From positions 6,119,717 through 6,183,716 of the forward strand of contig NC_071330.1 of NCBI RefSeq assembly GCF_010183535.1: a stretch of DNA of 64,000 nt, written 5' to 3'. The number at the start of each line of letters is the position of its first letter. Position 1 is the stretch's first letter. Positions 1 through 11,091 of this stretch are shown here, in pieces. Below the pieces are notes generated by a model. The model was not told the origin of the DNA and searched no databases. It saw only the letters and a list, made by a program, of their open reading frames with translations. Origin of the DNA: Caenorhabditis remanei (lineage: Eukaryota; Nematoda; Chromadorea; Rhabditida; Rhabditidae). A program made the translations under genes and the position numbers.

Positions 1-6
1 GGGAGT

Positions 7-3000
7 TTATGGGTTACGAGGAGTTCCGGGAGTCGGGGGAGTCGGTGGGGCGATTGAACTGAACGATGATGAACGGCAAGATTCAAGTGAAGCTACGGAT
101 CCTCTGAAATTTAACAATTTTTTTTTACTGGAGATAGATCAGAAATTCTACATACCTAAAGTTTTCAGAATTCAAAATTTCGTAATAGTAGATCAGTCGG
201 CATTTATGGGAGCCAAAGTCGAAAGTTGAAGAGTGTCCAGCTGTGGACTCTGGAACTCTCCATTGCATAATGTAGGTGCCAGCTCGTGAGCAGTAGTGAG
301 ATCCCTGAAAGTGTAGAAATTAATGGTATTTTCCGTTTTTCACCTATATATTTACCTGCATAGAGTCTCCCTCCTGGAACAGAACTGGTTTCTCTTCGAG
401 AATGAGTTGTGGCGTTCCAATTTTCAACTCTGGAGCACACTGAAGATCCGGGTGTTGATGAGAAGCACCTCCAATAGCGGCAGAAACCATTTCCACTGGA
501 TTCAGAATCGTAGTTGGAGATTGAGCACCGTCACGCACTGGGGGTTGTTCAATTTTCTGAAAGAAAAACAAAATAATAAAAACTTTTCAGACGAATCAAT
601 ATAATCAACTTACCTCAGTTGAAAAATAGAGACTGAATTCACAATCATTCTTGAGCACATCGAAATCCCACGTCAACACACATCCAGCAGTCTCGATTGG
701 AATCACAACTTCAACTGGATATCCCCTCCACGTGGCAGTATTTGTGTATGTTGAGTGGAGTGGATCTTCTGATGAACTTGCTCCTTCTTGTTCTTCCACA
801 GGAAGATACATTGATTTGGGAACATGTCCACCAAGTCCACAGTTCGTTGTGAGACACGATCCGCCGAGGAAGTCCGGAATGAATTTCTCGTCAATGTGTT
901 TTCGAAGTTCTTCTTTCAAATCTCCTCCACTTCCACCACTGACCATGAACTTCTGAAACCAGAACTCATAAGATATTACATTTGAAAAATAGAGCAAACC
1001 TTTCTAGTCTTCTCATCAATAAACGGAGAAATCAATGTCCACAGAACTGGGAAGACACGTGGAGCCCGAACAACAAGAACTTGTCCCATCGTTTCTGGAT
1101 AGTTGGCTTCTACGATCTCAATAATTTTCAGAAGACATTGAACTCCAGGTCTCCACAGATGTCTCATCGACAATCCATCCAAATCCACTACCAAACTCCA
1201 TGAGCTTATTGGTGTCCCCAATTTCCTGGTAGCTTCAGCTGCCCGTTGAAGACCATCTTCACAGATTGAAAGTGTCAATTTAACAAGATTCTCTACTCCA
1301 CAACTTCTCAGCATTCCTTTTGTGTCCAATTGACCCAGTCGTAAGATGTACATCGGGCGACCGGCTTTATCCGAATTATGCCAACATCCGGGGAAATACT
1401 GTTTGATGACTGTCGGGCGACTCCATTCCTCGAGAATCTTGTCAACGTTGTGCTGCTTTCTCCAGATGATGCTAGCGTGAACCATGTCTTTCGCTTTTGC
1501 CACGTCGAAATCTCGGGCTCGGAGGAAGCGGAGCAAGTGTGCGTCATTTGGGAGTTTTCCCTACAATTAGAATAGGTATTTAATTTTAATTTCTCTGTAA
1601 TTTCCTACCTTATGATGAGCTTGAAGACTGTACTTAATCTCACAAAGTCTCGATTCTTCAAGTGGGCTCAACTGTCCAAGGAATCTTCTGATGTATTCAG
1701 CTTCGAGTTTCGAGTCGGCTGAAAACAAAATGTTTCATTTTCATCACATAAATTGTATTATCAAAGCAAAGGGTGCCAACTACATTCTGTGCAACTAACC
1801 AATGACAAATTTAACAGATTTTCTTCGTTTCCCACTTTTATCATATTTCCGTGAAAGCATAGAGCATGTGTGAATGGGAAAAGGGAATTAAATTCAAAAT
1901 GCAACAAAATATACTAGGTAGCTGTGATGTTGGAGATGAGATCGTTTCCTAGTGAATCGATAGATCGGGAAATTCAAGGAGATCGCCGAAGAGCTCTGCT
2001 CCCAGCGATGAGATATGGCGAGAAGCCAATAGACGCAGGCAGTGAAAAGACCAAACAGTCTGAAGTGGGGCACCGGGTCGCGGGAAGAGTACAAGATATG
2101 TCCGCGGGTGCACTTCTGATTTACTGCTGCGGCAAAAATGAGGAGAATGAGCATCGGAACGCTCTATTCTTTGAACTTGGTCGTTTTCACTTTTTAAAAT
2201 AATTTTCTTTCTTTATTGACGATAAAAACGGGAAAAGAGGTAAACCGGAAAATCTGTAACTCTCTTGGGTGCATCACAATTCGAGTCAGAGCGGATACCT
2301 CTGATCCAGATGAAAATTTTGAGAAAAACGACTAAAACTAGAAAAAAGCATGCGAACACGACAACCAAGTTGATTACATGCTGAGGAATACATTCAGCAT
2401 TGAAAGAATTTTGACTGAAGAGAAAGCTAGTGAGAGAAGGTGAAAATAATAAAATATGGATATGAGAGCATTTGACAGGAATGAAAACAGACATCACATT
2501 AACGGAAAAACACCATTAAAAGCAGGCTAAGAACATGGTAGATGATGTAAAATAATGAGTGCGTGGGTGCCTATAAGGTCAGCAACAATAGAGATGAGCA
2601 GCAAGCCGGGAACCAAAATCACAACGAACCGTCGTCAAAACTGGCCGTCGCACGAGCCGTCTTCATCTCATCGGTTTCCGCAGCCAGCATTGGAGCCTTC
2701 TGGTTGACAAGAACAGCTTCACCGTCTGATGATTCCTTCAACTCGATTGCAGAATCTGAAACTGTGTTGGATGAGAGGTAAGTACACTGCATTTGAAAAG
2801 AAAATCACAACTAGGTTTTCAGTGTTATGTGTTTCTACACTCCTGACAACTAGAAAACCCAAAACCAATACTATTTTCTATATTACATAAATTCTCACCT
2901 GCTGTCGACGTAGTCTCTTCCTCATTTGGATCTCTGTATCTCTCAATGTGTGTCGTTTTCTTGAGAAGCTCTTCAATAAAATACTCCAGAATTTCCTTTC

Positions 3001-3618
3001 CTTTCGCCAAGTTGGCACCGTATTGTCGAACGGCAAGCTTCTCAACAGCTGATTCCAATCCGAAGAAGTTTTTGACATCGAGAGAAGCAGACTGTTCGAA
3101 GCAAGTCCAATTCTCGTTTTCAGCATGAACCTGAAAGTTTAACAAATTGAATGAGACCAGAGAGAATAAAATCATTATCGTGACAATTATTCAGGTGAAA
3201 CAAAATTAAAAATATATCTAACTAACATAATACGTGCAATTCTCCTTGATAGCAATTCTGTTGGCGAATGAAATATTCGTTGCTTCGATATCAAGCGTTC
3301 TCTTCCTACGATCCAATGAATTCTTCTGTGAGAAATAGACGTAGTCGACACCGGCAATTTTCTTTACGAGATACGGTGCTTCCACGTTCAACTGACACTT
3401 TCGATCGATAACCCACTCGGCACCATCACCGCTTTTGTACTCGTATATCACTTCGGATCCGACGAAAATCGGAATTTGCGGACATGTTGGGAATCTCATT
3501 TCATATGCCTGAAAATCGATAACTAGTGCAATCTAGGAGATATTCTGTAACTTACCGCCATAACAATTTCGAACGGGTGTTTGTAAATACGTACAGGTGA
3601 TCTGTACGTCTGCACCAT
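7..3618 (-). CDS. SEC14L1-type PRELI / CRAL-TRIO / GOLD lipid-transfer protein
   Basis: Ten exons: 3618-3556, 3508-3227, 3130-2899, 2755-2630, 1718-1609, 1560-1000, 952-614, 556-356, 304-156, 103-7. They total 2160 nt, giving 719 aa plus TAA. Domains in order: a PRELI/MSF1 domain (about 1-180, with MRFPTCPQIPIFV and NWTCFEQSASLD), a short linker, the CRAL-TRIO N-terminal and lipid-binding lobes (about 235-480, with LRFLRARDFDV and HLWRPGVQCLLKIIEIVEANYP), and a GOLD domain (about 530-685, with LTWDFDVLKNDCEFSLYFS). This is the human SEC14L1/SEC14L5 architecture; from memory the C. elegans counterpart is T23G5.2. Family members bind lipids and act at Golgi/endosomal membranes or as signalling adaptors; the ligand is not visible here. 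The start is supported by a TTTTTTTTTCAG acceptor (AG at 3627-3626) eight bases before the ATG, the usual trans-splice layout. The 911-base fourth intron has an unusual GTTCGT donor. Motif strings quoted are fragments only. Confidence 0.93.
2213..2497 (-). CDS. candidate small membrane protein nested in an intron
   Basis: A 94-codon open frame lies on the same strand as, and inside, the 911-base intron of the SEC14L1-type gene. It has one strong hydrophobic span (about residues 44-67, VINLVVVFACFFLVLVVFLK) followed by a basic and polar tail. An AATAAA overlaps the stop codon (2217-2212), which a genuine terminal exon would explain. A TTCTCTTCAG acceptor lies inside the frame just before residue N30, so the real protein could be a spliced form using only the second part. 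I do not recognise a family. A second open patch follows on the same strand at 2154-1894. It could also be chance open sequence in a long intron. Confidence 0.33.
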   Translation of the reverse strand: MMSVFIPVKCSHIHILLFSPSLTSFLFSQNSFNAECIPQHVINLVVVFACFFLVLVVFLKIFIWIRGIRSDSNCDAPKRVTDFPVYLFSRFYRQ

Positions 3619-4394
3619 TTTTGTTCTGAAAAAAAAACAGATTGTAAGAGATGAAGATGACGTGGAAGAAACAAAAAGCATAGAAAGAACAGAAGAGAAG
3701 GAAGTATCGTAAGTGCGTGACGAACCGTTTCGAGGTCAAAACAACCAAAGGTCTCATCGCCAAAACATGAGATAAAAAACGTTCGCTGAACTTTTTATTT
3801 TTGTCGTGTCGTCATCACGGAGAAGAGAATCTGTTCAATTTTTCAGCTAGAATATCTTATCTATTTGCATCGTCTTCTATGTCCTCTTGGGTATCATGAA
3901 GCCATCAAAGTGACAGCGATCGACAGAATTCGTTTATTCATAGCCTTCAAGAAGAGGGTCACGCGTGTTCAATCGTATAAACATTCTTATGGATTGTGTG
4001 TAGTAATAGAGAAGCATGTGATATATGATATTGAAAGGAGGACGGCGCGACCGGAAACCCCTAACGACGAACACAGAAAGTGTGCCAAAATAACTCAATT
4101 GATGGACGTTATGTGTGGGTCAGTACGTCCAGCTGGTTGATAAGAGAGAAAAATAAGAAAAAAGTGGAATTTGGTCGGGTGTGAGTGTGGGAGGAGCAAG
4201 TTTTCAGAACATGGAAACGTCATCATGTGATACATATATATTGAAACGCGAAGATTGATTTGTGGTTCAAACAACAATAGCAAAAAAAAAGAACTGGTGA
4301 ATCACCGTTTCGCTTTGAGAAGCGCCGTCCGTTTGAAACATTGTTTTGATGTGTTGGAAATTGGTAACTCTAACGTATTAGCCGAGCAAATTCG
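3619..4394. other. intergenic, 5' flank of the SEC14L1-type gene
   Basis: This stretch holds the trans-splice-type acceptor at 3627-3626 and otherwise no gene I can support. A plus-strand open stretch at about 3849-4140, preceded by CAATTTTTCAG, encodes about 97 codons without an ATG start or a recognisable domain; I treat it as unproven. Confidence 0.5.
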
Positions 4395-4634
4395 TTACAA
4401 CTGCGCCCCGCCGCAAACGAGAGAGTATCGGCGAGAGACGCAGATTTTTTTCTCGCGCCAACAATTTTTTTCACAGTTTTTGACCTATTTTCACTATTTT
4501 TCGAAAGTTTTTATGTAATTTGTTCTTAAAAACAGCGAAAATAGGTCAAAAATGGTAAAAATATTTGTTCGCGCGAGAAAAAATTCTGCGTCTCTCACCG
4601 ATACTCTCTCGTTTGCGGCGGGGCGCAGTTGTAA
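4395..4634. repeat. 240-bp near-perfect palindrome (MITE-like)
   Basis: The two halves are inverted copies. The left edge reads TTACAACTGCGCCCCGCCGC and the right edge reads GCGGCGGGGCGCAGTTGTAA. The shared block continues through CGTTTGC, GAGAGTAT and GCGTCTC, then an AT-rich loop around 4515. Edges of CAACTG/CAGTTG flanked by TA would fit a TA target duplication, as in Tc1/mariner-type MITEs. A fragment resembling one edge recurs near 45230-45250. Confidence 0.75.
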
Positions 4635-4654
4635 GAGGGGGTGGGCCGCTAATA

Positions 4655-7069
4655 AATCGCCGACACAAAATGACCGTCCGCAAATGCGCTCTATTGAACT
4701 CAAAAAATAGGCGCGAGATTTGAATTTTTTGACTATAATTATAGAGATATAAAGTTAAAGTCACCCAAGTTTTGTAACCAGTTAATTCTGGGTCAGAAAA
4801 CTTGAATTTTTAGGAAAACACAGCGAGAAAATACCAAAACGTTTAGCAGAAACTCTAATAGAGGCTCAAAGTAAAAGTATGTTTTAAAATAGTAAAAATC
4901 TGTCCTAAAATCTGTCCTAAGGCCCAAAAAGTAGAAAAAACTTCCTAACTTACTAATAAAACTGAGAATTAATGTTTAAAAAATATCAAAAATTTTCGGT
5001 AGCATGGGTTCGAACCCAACACCTACTGACTACCAGCCGCACAGGTAAAACGGGGATGCCGAGAAATAGGTGATCGGCAGCCCGGAGGAGGTTCAAACGG
5101 GAACAACCCGCAGTTCAAACCCCGGGCCGCCGGCAACCTGCCTTTGAGCTGCTGGCGATTCAAAATTTGGGCAGCACCTACCCCCTATTATTGGTATTAT
5201 ACTTCGTTCTGAATACGATTTCTACCTAATTAGTCCTATGTTTATTGAACAATGTGTTTTAATGTAATATTGTAATTCCTTCATCGTTCATTTTCCCATA
5301 TTTTCCGGACTTGTGATTTTTTTCCGATTTTCACTCAATTTTTTCACATGAAAACAAGTTACGACTGTTATTTTTGACTAATTTTCTTTTCGAAACGATA
5401 ACTTACTGGCCTACCTCATTTCCAACTGAAAAATATTAACTTCGTTTCAATAAGAAAATTAGCGAAACAACCCCATTTTCATTTAAAGGTGTTTGAAAAC
5501 CGACTTCCGCCACAAGGCCCAAAAAATAAGAATTTTCAACCGATTTTCATTTCGGAGCAGTTCAAACTTACTTACTTACCTTTTTATCCACCTGAAATCA
5601 TATATTAGACTGTTCCGAATTGAAAATCGAAAGGAAACTCTATTTTGATTTTCGAAAAGCCGATTTTCGTTGCCAAAGTCCAAACTTTGTTTCGAAAATA
5701 GCTTCCGACAGTTTTCAATAGATAAATTTAAGTTTTCTCTACATTTTGTAACTTGTTTTCAGTGAAAAAACTCGAGTTTAAGCGAAATACGCCTTGAAAA
5801 TGGGGAAATAATGACTGCCGGCGATTAAAATAAATGTGATGTGGATTTACGGTAAACAACACGCTCGGCCGGGATACCGGAGTGTCGTTGCGCTTTCCAG
5901 TGGAGGCTTCACTGCTAGCTTCCCTGGCTGTGAGTCAATTAGCAATTAAAGAACAGATTTTAAAGCGAATTTTTAACAGAAAACACAAAAAATCAGAGAA
6001 AGAACAGATCATTTCGAAAAAAGAAACACTTTGCTACAAGTGTCGGAAAACATAGAGTAGTTCACATTGTTCTAACACTTATCAAGATTCCAGAAGTGTA
6101 ACTGGAAACATTAGGTTGATTCATGAGTCATTTAGTACTCTGAACAAGACTTTCGAACATTGGGAATTTGGCAAAACTAAAAAGAATTGTAAGTGACAGT
6201 GTATAATTTACCGTAACACCTCTAGTGAGGTGTCGACAAAGAACTATGTTCAACGCGGTATATATTTTTCCTTAAAAGAGATATCAAAAAGACGTCAACA
6301 GACAAAACATAGCGGAATACTTATAAAATATTTCTTCAGTTGGAAAACATTTGATAGCTCATGAGGTAGTTGAGATATTGAGCTCCAAACTCTTCCTACT
6401 GGGAGCACCTCTTTTAGAGGTATTACTGTATTTATCTTGTTATCCTAATCTACATTCTATGAAACACATTTCATCTTAACTCTTTTCATCACTCTATCAG
6501 AAACCAGATTACAAGAACTTGTTAAAATCACTATAGACATACACCTTGAACCACCATTCGGCCGCCACTGGCCTGCCGACGAACCACCGCTGACCAACCC
6601 GCGGTTCTTCAGCCGCCGTTCAGCCACCAGTCAGCCCCTTTATCAAAATTATTAAATTTTTAGAAATAAAGACTGTCATTAGACTAGAAAGGATTCTGAG
6701 GTATCGTACACAAAATTTTTTCCACAAAAGTTGTGAGTTTCTATAGAGTTCGAACAATTTTTACTTTGGACCACTTTTGGGCTGTTTGCGGTCTACCGGC
6801 CACCAGTCGGCCACCCTTCAGCAATTCGCGGTTGTTCGGCTGCCGACCGACCATTCTTCGCCTGTTAGCGGTTCTCAAGCTGCCGATCACCCCATTTCTC
6901 GGCATCCCCGTTTTACCTGTGCGCACCCTCATCCACTGAGCCACCGAGGCACTGAAAAATGAGGGTGCGGCAGGTCCCTATGTGTGTGGTATTTTTGATA
7001 AATTTAAAAATTCAAAATATGGGTGTGCGGTGGGGCGCATTTGCGTACGGTCATTTTGTGTCGGCGATT
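4655..7069. mobile_element. 2.4-kb TIR element with TA duplication, non-coding
   Basis: Terminal inverted repeats of about 34 bp (one mismatch) begin AATCGCCGACACAAAATGAC, and TA flanks both ends (4653-4654 and 7070-7071), as in Tc1/mariner-related elements. Inside, a second inverted pair is well matched: 5040-5080 against 6880-6921, about 41 of 42 positions. The ends carry tRNA-like pieces: GGGTTCGAACCC at 5006-5017 resembles a B box, and on the minus strand 6955-6922 holds an A-box-like GGTGGCTCAGTGGATGAGGG. The interior (5090-6870) is AT-rich with degenerate CGGCCACC-type GC blocks at 6545-6640 and 6785-6890. No transposase frame is visible, so the element is non-autonomous. Confidence 0.7.
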
Positions 7070-7071
7070 TA

Positions 7072-8042
7072 CGTTAGACTAAATTGGTAAAGCACATTCA
7101 AACTAAAATTTTCTAGAACATAGTACAATACATTGAAGTCATGAGAAAACGTAGCTTATCAGCATGTACAGGTGCCGGCTGGGCATTTTAGTTTCTTCAG
7201 ATAACATGATGACCAATGCATGTTTCTTTCTGATAAACGAGACGAGCTGGCTCTATTCGATGTTGCATCAACGGACTGAAGCATTCGATAACTTCGTTTA
7301 GAGAAGTCAAAACTAAACATTATGTGAAATTTGATCATGATCGGTGAGTGTTGATCAGTAGGAAAAGGTGTTGAAGTATAAGTAAGCTTCTAAAAAGTCG
7401 TGTCGCAACAAAAAGAGAAGGAATGCCAACGGACCGGAAAAATTCGTTAACGTGAGCACATGCACGCTCCTTCACCGAGTTTTCAGCTCTCCTTTTATTC
7501 TATTTCCTGGTCATAGTTTCCTTAAACTTTGGACGTTTCTTTTTCTCAACAAAAACACATTTTGTTAAAAAGAATCATTTGTGAGAAGATTGTTGGAAGG
7601 AAAAAAAAAGAAAGCAGCTCAAAAAAGATGAATGCAGTGCAGAGAGCAGTTGCCGCCAACTTGACGAGCGGAAAAATGCGAGAACGACAGGCGGGAGGGC
7701 CTTGAAATGGCACTTTGTGTATATATTAGAAACGGCATTCTGGAGGAGAAGGAGCAGAAAATAGTATTGAGAATCAGGAGAAGGACGAGAGAAAGAAGAC
7801 TTGCAAAAGGAGAAGAGGGGCCTAATTTCAATGAGCTGTGCTTGTTGGTCGGAAGAATTTCCCAAAAATCAATGTGAAGTCAGAGAAGACAGGTGCCATT
7901 CATCGACATATTCTCGCGTGTTCGTTGTGGTTCGCTGAAAAGCGAAACTGAGAATTAGAATTTCTGAAAGAAACAGGAAGTGAATGTATGGCTGAGATTC
8001 AAGATAATAATAGGGTCGAATCCCGGAAGTAACAATGATACG
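7072..8042. other. intergenic, nothing identified
   Basis: AT-rich sequence with purine-rich patches (7560-7830). The open frames on either strand are low complexity and lack splice support or recognisable domains. Confidence 0.5.
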
Positions 8043-8050
8043 TTAAATAC

Positions 8051-8607
8051 CAGACTTGTCACGGGCCGGGCCGGGCCAAAATCAGGAAAAATCTCGGCCC
8101 GGCCCGCTCGGCCCTTTTGAAACATTTTTTCAAAACATTTTGTGTTTTTGAACTTTTTTTTGGAAATTTTTTGAACTTTTTTGAAAAAGTATAGTTTTCG
8201 GATAAACATTTAAAATTGAATCAAAATGTGAATATGTATGACCAGCCTATCTGCCCCGCCTTCGGCGGTTCAGTCGGCTGGCCTCTTATCATTTACGTGG
8301 CAACCCTTTCTCAAATGTGCCCGTATGGCCGAGTGGTCTAAAGCGGCGGCGCTGTCCAAAGCACGCCAGTTCGGTTTTGCCCGCTGGCTCAGTTTCTCTT
8401 CTCTTTCCAAAACCGCTGCGGACATCGCCTCAGACAAACAGACAACGCCCAATTGTCTTTTATATATAAGAATGATAATTTAAGCATTTTTACTCTTTTT
8501 TTCGAAAAATTTCAAAAAAATTGGTAAAAATGGGTACCCATTTTTGAATCGGGGCCGGGCCAAGAGAAATTTCGGCCCGGGCACCGGCCCGATATTTCAC
8601 AAGTCTG
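8051..8607. mobile_element. hAT-type non-autonomous element with 8-bp target duplication
   Basis: The element begins CAGACTTGTCACGGGCCGGG and ends with the inverted CCGGCCCGATATTTCACAAGTCTG-type edge (final bases ACAAGTCTG). Both sides carry the identical 8-mer TTAAATAC (8043-8050 and 8608-8615); an 8-bp duplication is diagnostic of the hAT superfamily. The GGGCC-rich subterminal blocks on each side are partly complementary. No transposase is present. The middle (about 8230-8470) differs in composition and carries a tRNA-like segment. Confidence 0.85.
8318..8392 (+). other. tRNA-like segment (A-box match) inside the hAT element
   Basis: The segment contains ATGGCCGAGTGGTCTAA, a close match to the A-box/D-arm of type II (Leu/Ser) tRNAs. 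A weak B-box-like CAGTTCGGTTTTGCCC follows about 45 bases later. I cannot fold a proper acceptor stem or long variable arm, so this is not a functional tRNA. It is either a decayed tRNA or a tRNA-derived SINE fragment captured by the element. Confidence 0.45.
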
Positions 8608-8615
8608 TTAAATAC

Positions 8616-10229
8616 TGCACACGAAACAACAATACATCACAGAGGAAAGTCAGCGGTAGTGATTACGTCCGTTTTCTTTGTACTGTAAAATCATTTATTA
8701 GATGCTACTGGATGAATGTACTAGAACGAGATACTTGAAACAAGAGTTACTTTTTCTTAAAGTGCACATATGATTTGCATTAAAGCCATTTGAACGTGAC
8801 TTGAAACTGGATACGAACACTACACTTTATACTATTTACGAAACAAAACTTCTTCTGTAATCTGATCTTGTAAAACTAGACAATGTGCTTCAATCTTTGG
8901 AATCTCAGATCTTTCCAGAACCGAGGCTGCCAGGGAAACTGAAAAAACTTGGAATTCTAAAAACTAAGAACAGAATGTTTGATGCCTTCTGGCAACGTCT
9001 AATCTATGCATAATCCTAGTCCTCCAAAAGCTTTGAAAATATCAAAAATGAGTGGGTTGTTGCTAGAGAAACCAACCAAAATTTTTTTCAAAACGTCTCG
9101 ATCGTGTTCATATTATTTTTGAGAGCTCTGAAAATAAAATGAAAAACAATGAGTGGGAATATCTTGAGTCTAAATAAGAAAAACTATCGAAGAAAGAGAG
9201 ACAGCCAGTCACACAGACACACGGAGACAGAAATGGGAAAAGAATGGAGAAGTATCCGTGAGCACAAACAACAACCCATCACTTTGTTTGTGCGAGGCCT
9301 TGTGAAACTGCTTCTTCTTCCATCACCAAAAAAGAATGACTGGCGTTTTCTTCAAAATGGGAAGGAAGGACTCTTCCTATTGTCTTCGGAAGAACAAGTG
9401 GAAACGTAAAGATGAAAAGAATAATTTGAAAGGATCACCGTCGGTCATGGGGGTTGCTTTCATCTGCCAACGAGCGGGGTAGACAGTGTCAAACATACAC
9501 ATTTGTAGTGAAAACTCATTTTCCGAAACAACCGAACGGGAGGTCGGGAGCGGAACGGAACGAGAGAAACATTAGAGATAGAAAGAAAGAATGATTGAAT
9601 CGTGTGTGAACTAACGAGAAGAATACGAATGAATTAATTTCAATGAACTTAGCTCAACTGAGATATCGGTTGGAAATGATTAATTTATTGAGAGACTGTG
9701 TTACCCAAGAACTTCGTGGAACGGCAAACTAAGAATTCCAGATGAAAGCCAGCTGGAATTAATGTAACTCAGAGATCGCTGACGTAAATGGCGGTATTTT
9801 GAGTACGAATAAATCCAAAAATCCACGCAAAACTTTGTTGGTGACGTTGAGAGCATGACAGAAGTGAAAGATCAGCGTGCCATCGTGTCAGACGAATGGC
9901 CTCAAAATTATTTTGTCTTTTCCGATTACTCAATGGTGAAATGAATTGATTGAACCACTAGATAACACAGAGAGACAGTCAGATCTGATCTCAAAAATAA
10001 CTAAAGAACAAATATAATATTTATCTTCGCAGTGTCAAGTTGCCTATTTACTATTAGAACAAGTATCTAGTACAATTGAAACATATTTACGTTCTTTTGT
10101 AGAAAAATCTAAAAATCTAAAAATCCAAACATCACTTTCAACAGTGAAGGTTCGTCGACAATGAATTGAACAGGTGACACACAAAATCACAACCGTAAAC
10201 TGATTACTGTGGAATTGATTGGTTTAGAG
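8616..10229. other. intergenic, nothing identified
   Basis: No gene is supportable. A short plus-strand frame at 9149-9409 is basic and low complexity, without splice or family support. Confidence 0.5.
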
Positions 10230-10614
10230 CAGACTTGCAACGGGCCGGGCCGGGCCGGGCCGGGCCGGGCCGGGCCGGGCCGGGCCGGGCCGGGCCGGGC
10301 CGGGCCGGAATGAAAATTTCCAGGGCCCGGCCCGGCCCGTGGCCCGGCCCGGCCCGGCCCGGTCGGCCCGGAAGTTCAGTACTGAAAAAAATTCAAATTT
10401 TTTTTTCGAAAATTTCCCGATTTTTTTTGAAAAATATTTTTTAAAAACAATTTTTTGTAGGCTTCGAAGGTTTTTGAAAAATATACTTGAGGAAAAATAT
10501 GAAAAATTTTCAGAAAATAAATTTTTGGACAAAAAATTGTAGTGAAAAAAGTTCAAAAATTCAAATCCGGGCCGACCGGGCCGGGCCGGGCCGGCCCGGA
10601 ATCTTGCAAGTCTG
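10230..10614. mobile_element. second CAGACTTG-ended GGGCC-rich element
   Basis: Its ends are inverted copies: CAGACTTGCAACGGGCCGGG on the left, and on the right edge TTGCAAGTCTG. This is the same end family as the element at 8051-8607. No 8-bp duplication is recognisable here (flanks GTTTAGAG and ATTCTTTC), so the copy is older or one end has been altered. It is non-coding. Confidence 0.7.
10241..10308. repeat. (CGGGC)n pentanucleotide array facing a complementary array
   Basis: About 13 to 14 uninterrupted copies of the 5-mer CGGGC. A complementary GCCCG-rich block follows at 10323-10373, so the two can pair into a very GC-rich hairpin with a short loop. Pure arrays like this vary in length between individuals and are often misassembled. 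Confidence 0.9.
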
Positions 10615-11084
10615 ATTCTTTCCATCTCTGAATTTCTGTTTTTCTATTGTTTCTTCGAACAGGAAAAGAACAAACACTCGGTTATCAGATTGACCCGGTC
10701 ACTTCATTTTATTAAGCTTCCTATTATCAATCTACCTCCCCGGAGAAAAAAGAAAACTAGCGGAAAAGGGAAAAGGAGAAAGAGAGACGTGTCAGCATCA
10801 TAACTAGTAGAGAGCGAGGGTAGGAGACAAAAACCACAAACTTCGTGTGTTGGGAAAAGAAGAACTAACGGCAAAAGAGGCAGAAGGGAAGATAGCGTGG
10901 CGATGAGGGAGTATTAGGAAAGCATTGCCGCCTGAAGAGTCGCAGATGGCGCTGGGCGTCTTGTGCTGCGTCTCTCCATCCCATGATAGTATTTTTTGCC
11001 AGCAAGCCATCGGTGTTGCCTCTTCTATTTCCTTTATTTTTTCTACATAGTAGTCACAATTCATCTCAAATTGTCGATTTTCAG
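10615..11084. promoter_or_regulatory. 5' flank of the DNTTIP1-type gene with trans-splice-type acceptor
   Basis: The presumed promoter lies between the GGGCC-rich element and the gene. A GTCGATTTTCAG acceptor ends at 11084, seven bases before the ATG, as expected for SL1 trans-splicing. I do not identify specific factor sites. Confidence 0.45.
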
Positions 11085-11091
11085 CACGAAA

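Noticed and set aside
3849..4140. Plus-strand open stretch of about 97 codons after CAATTTTTCAG
   Set aside because: No ATG at the start, no partner exon and no recognisable domain; it lies in the 5' flank of an oppositely oriented gene.
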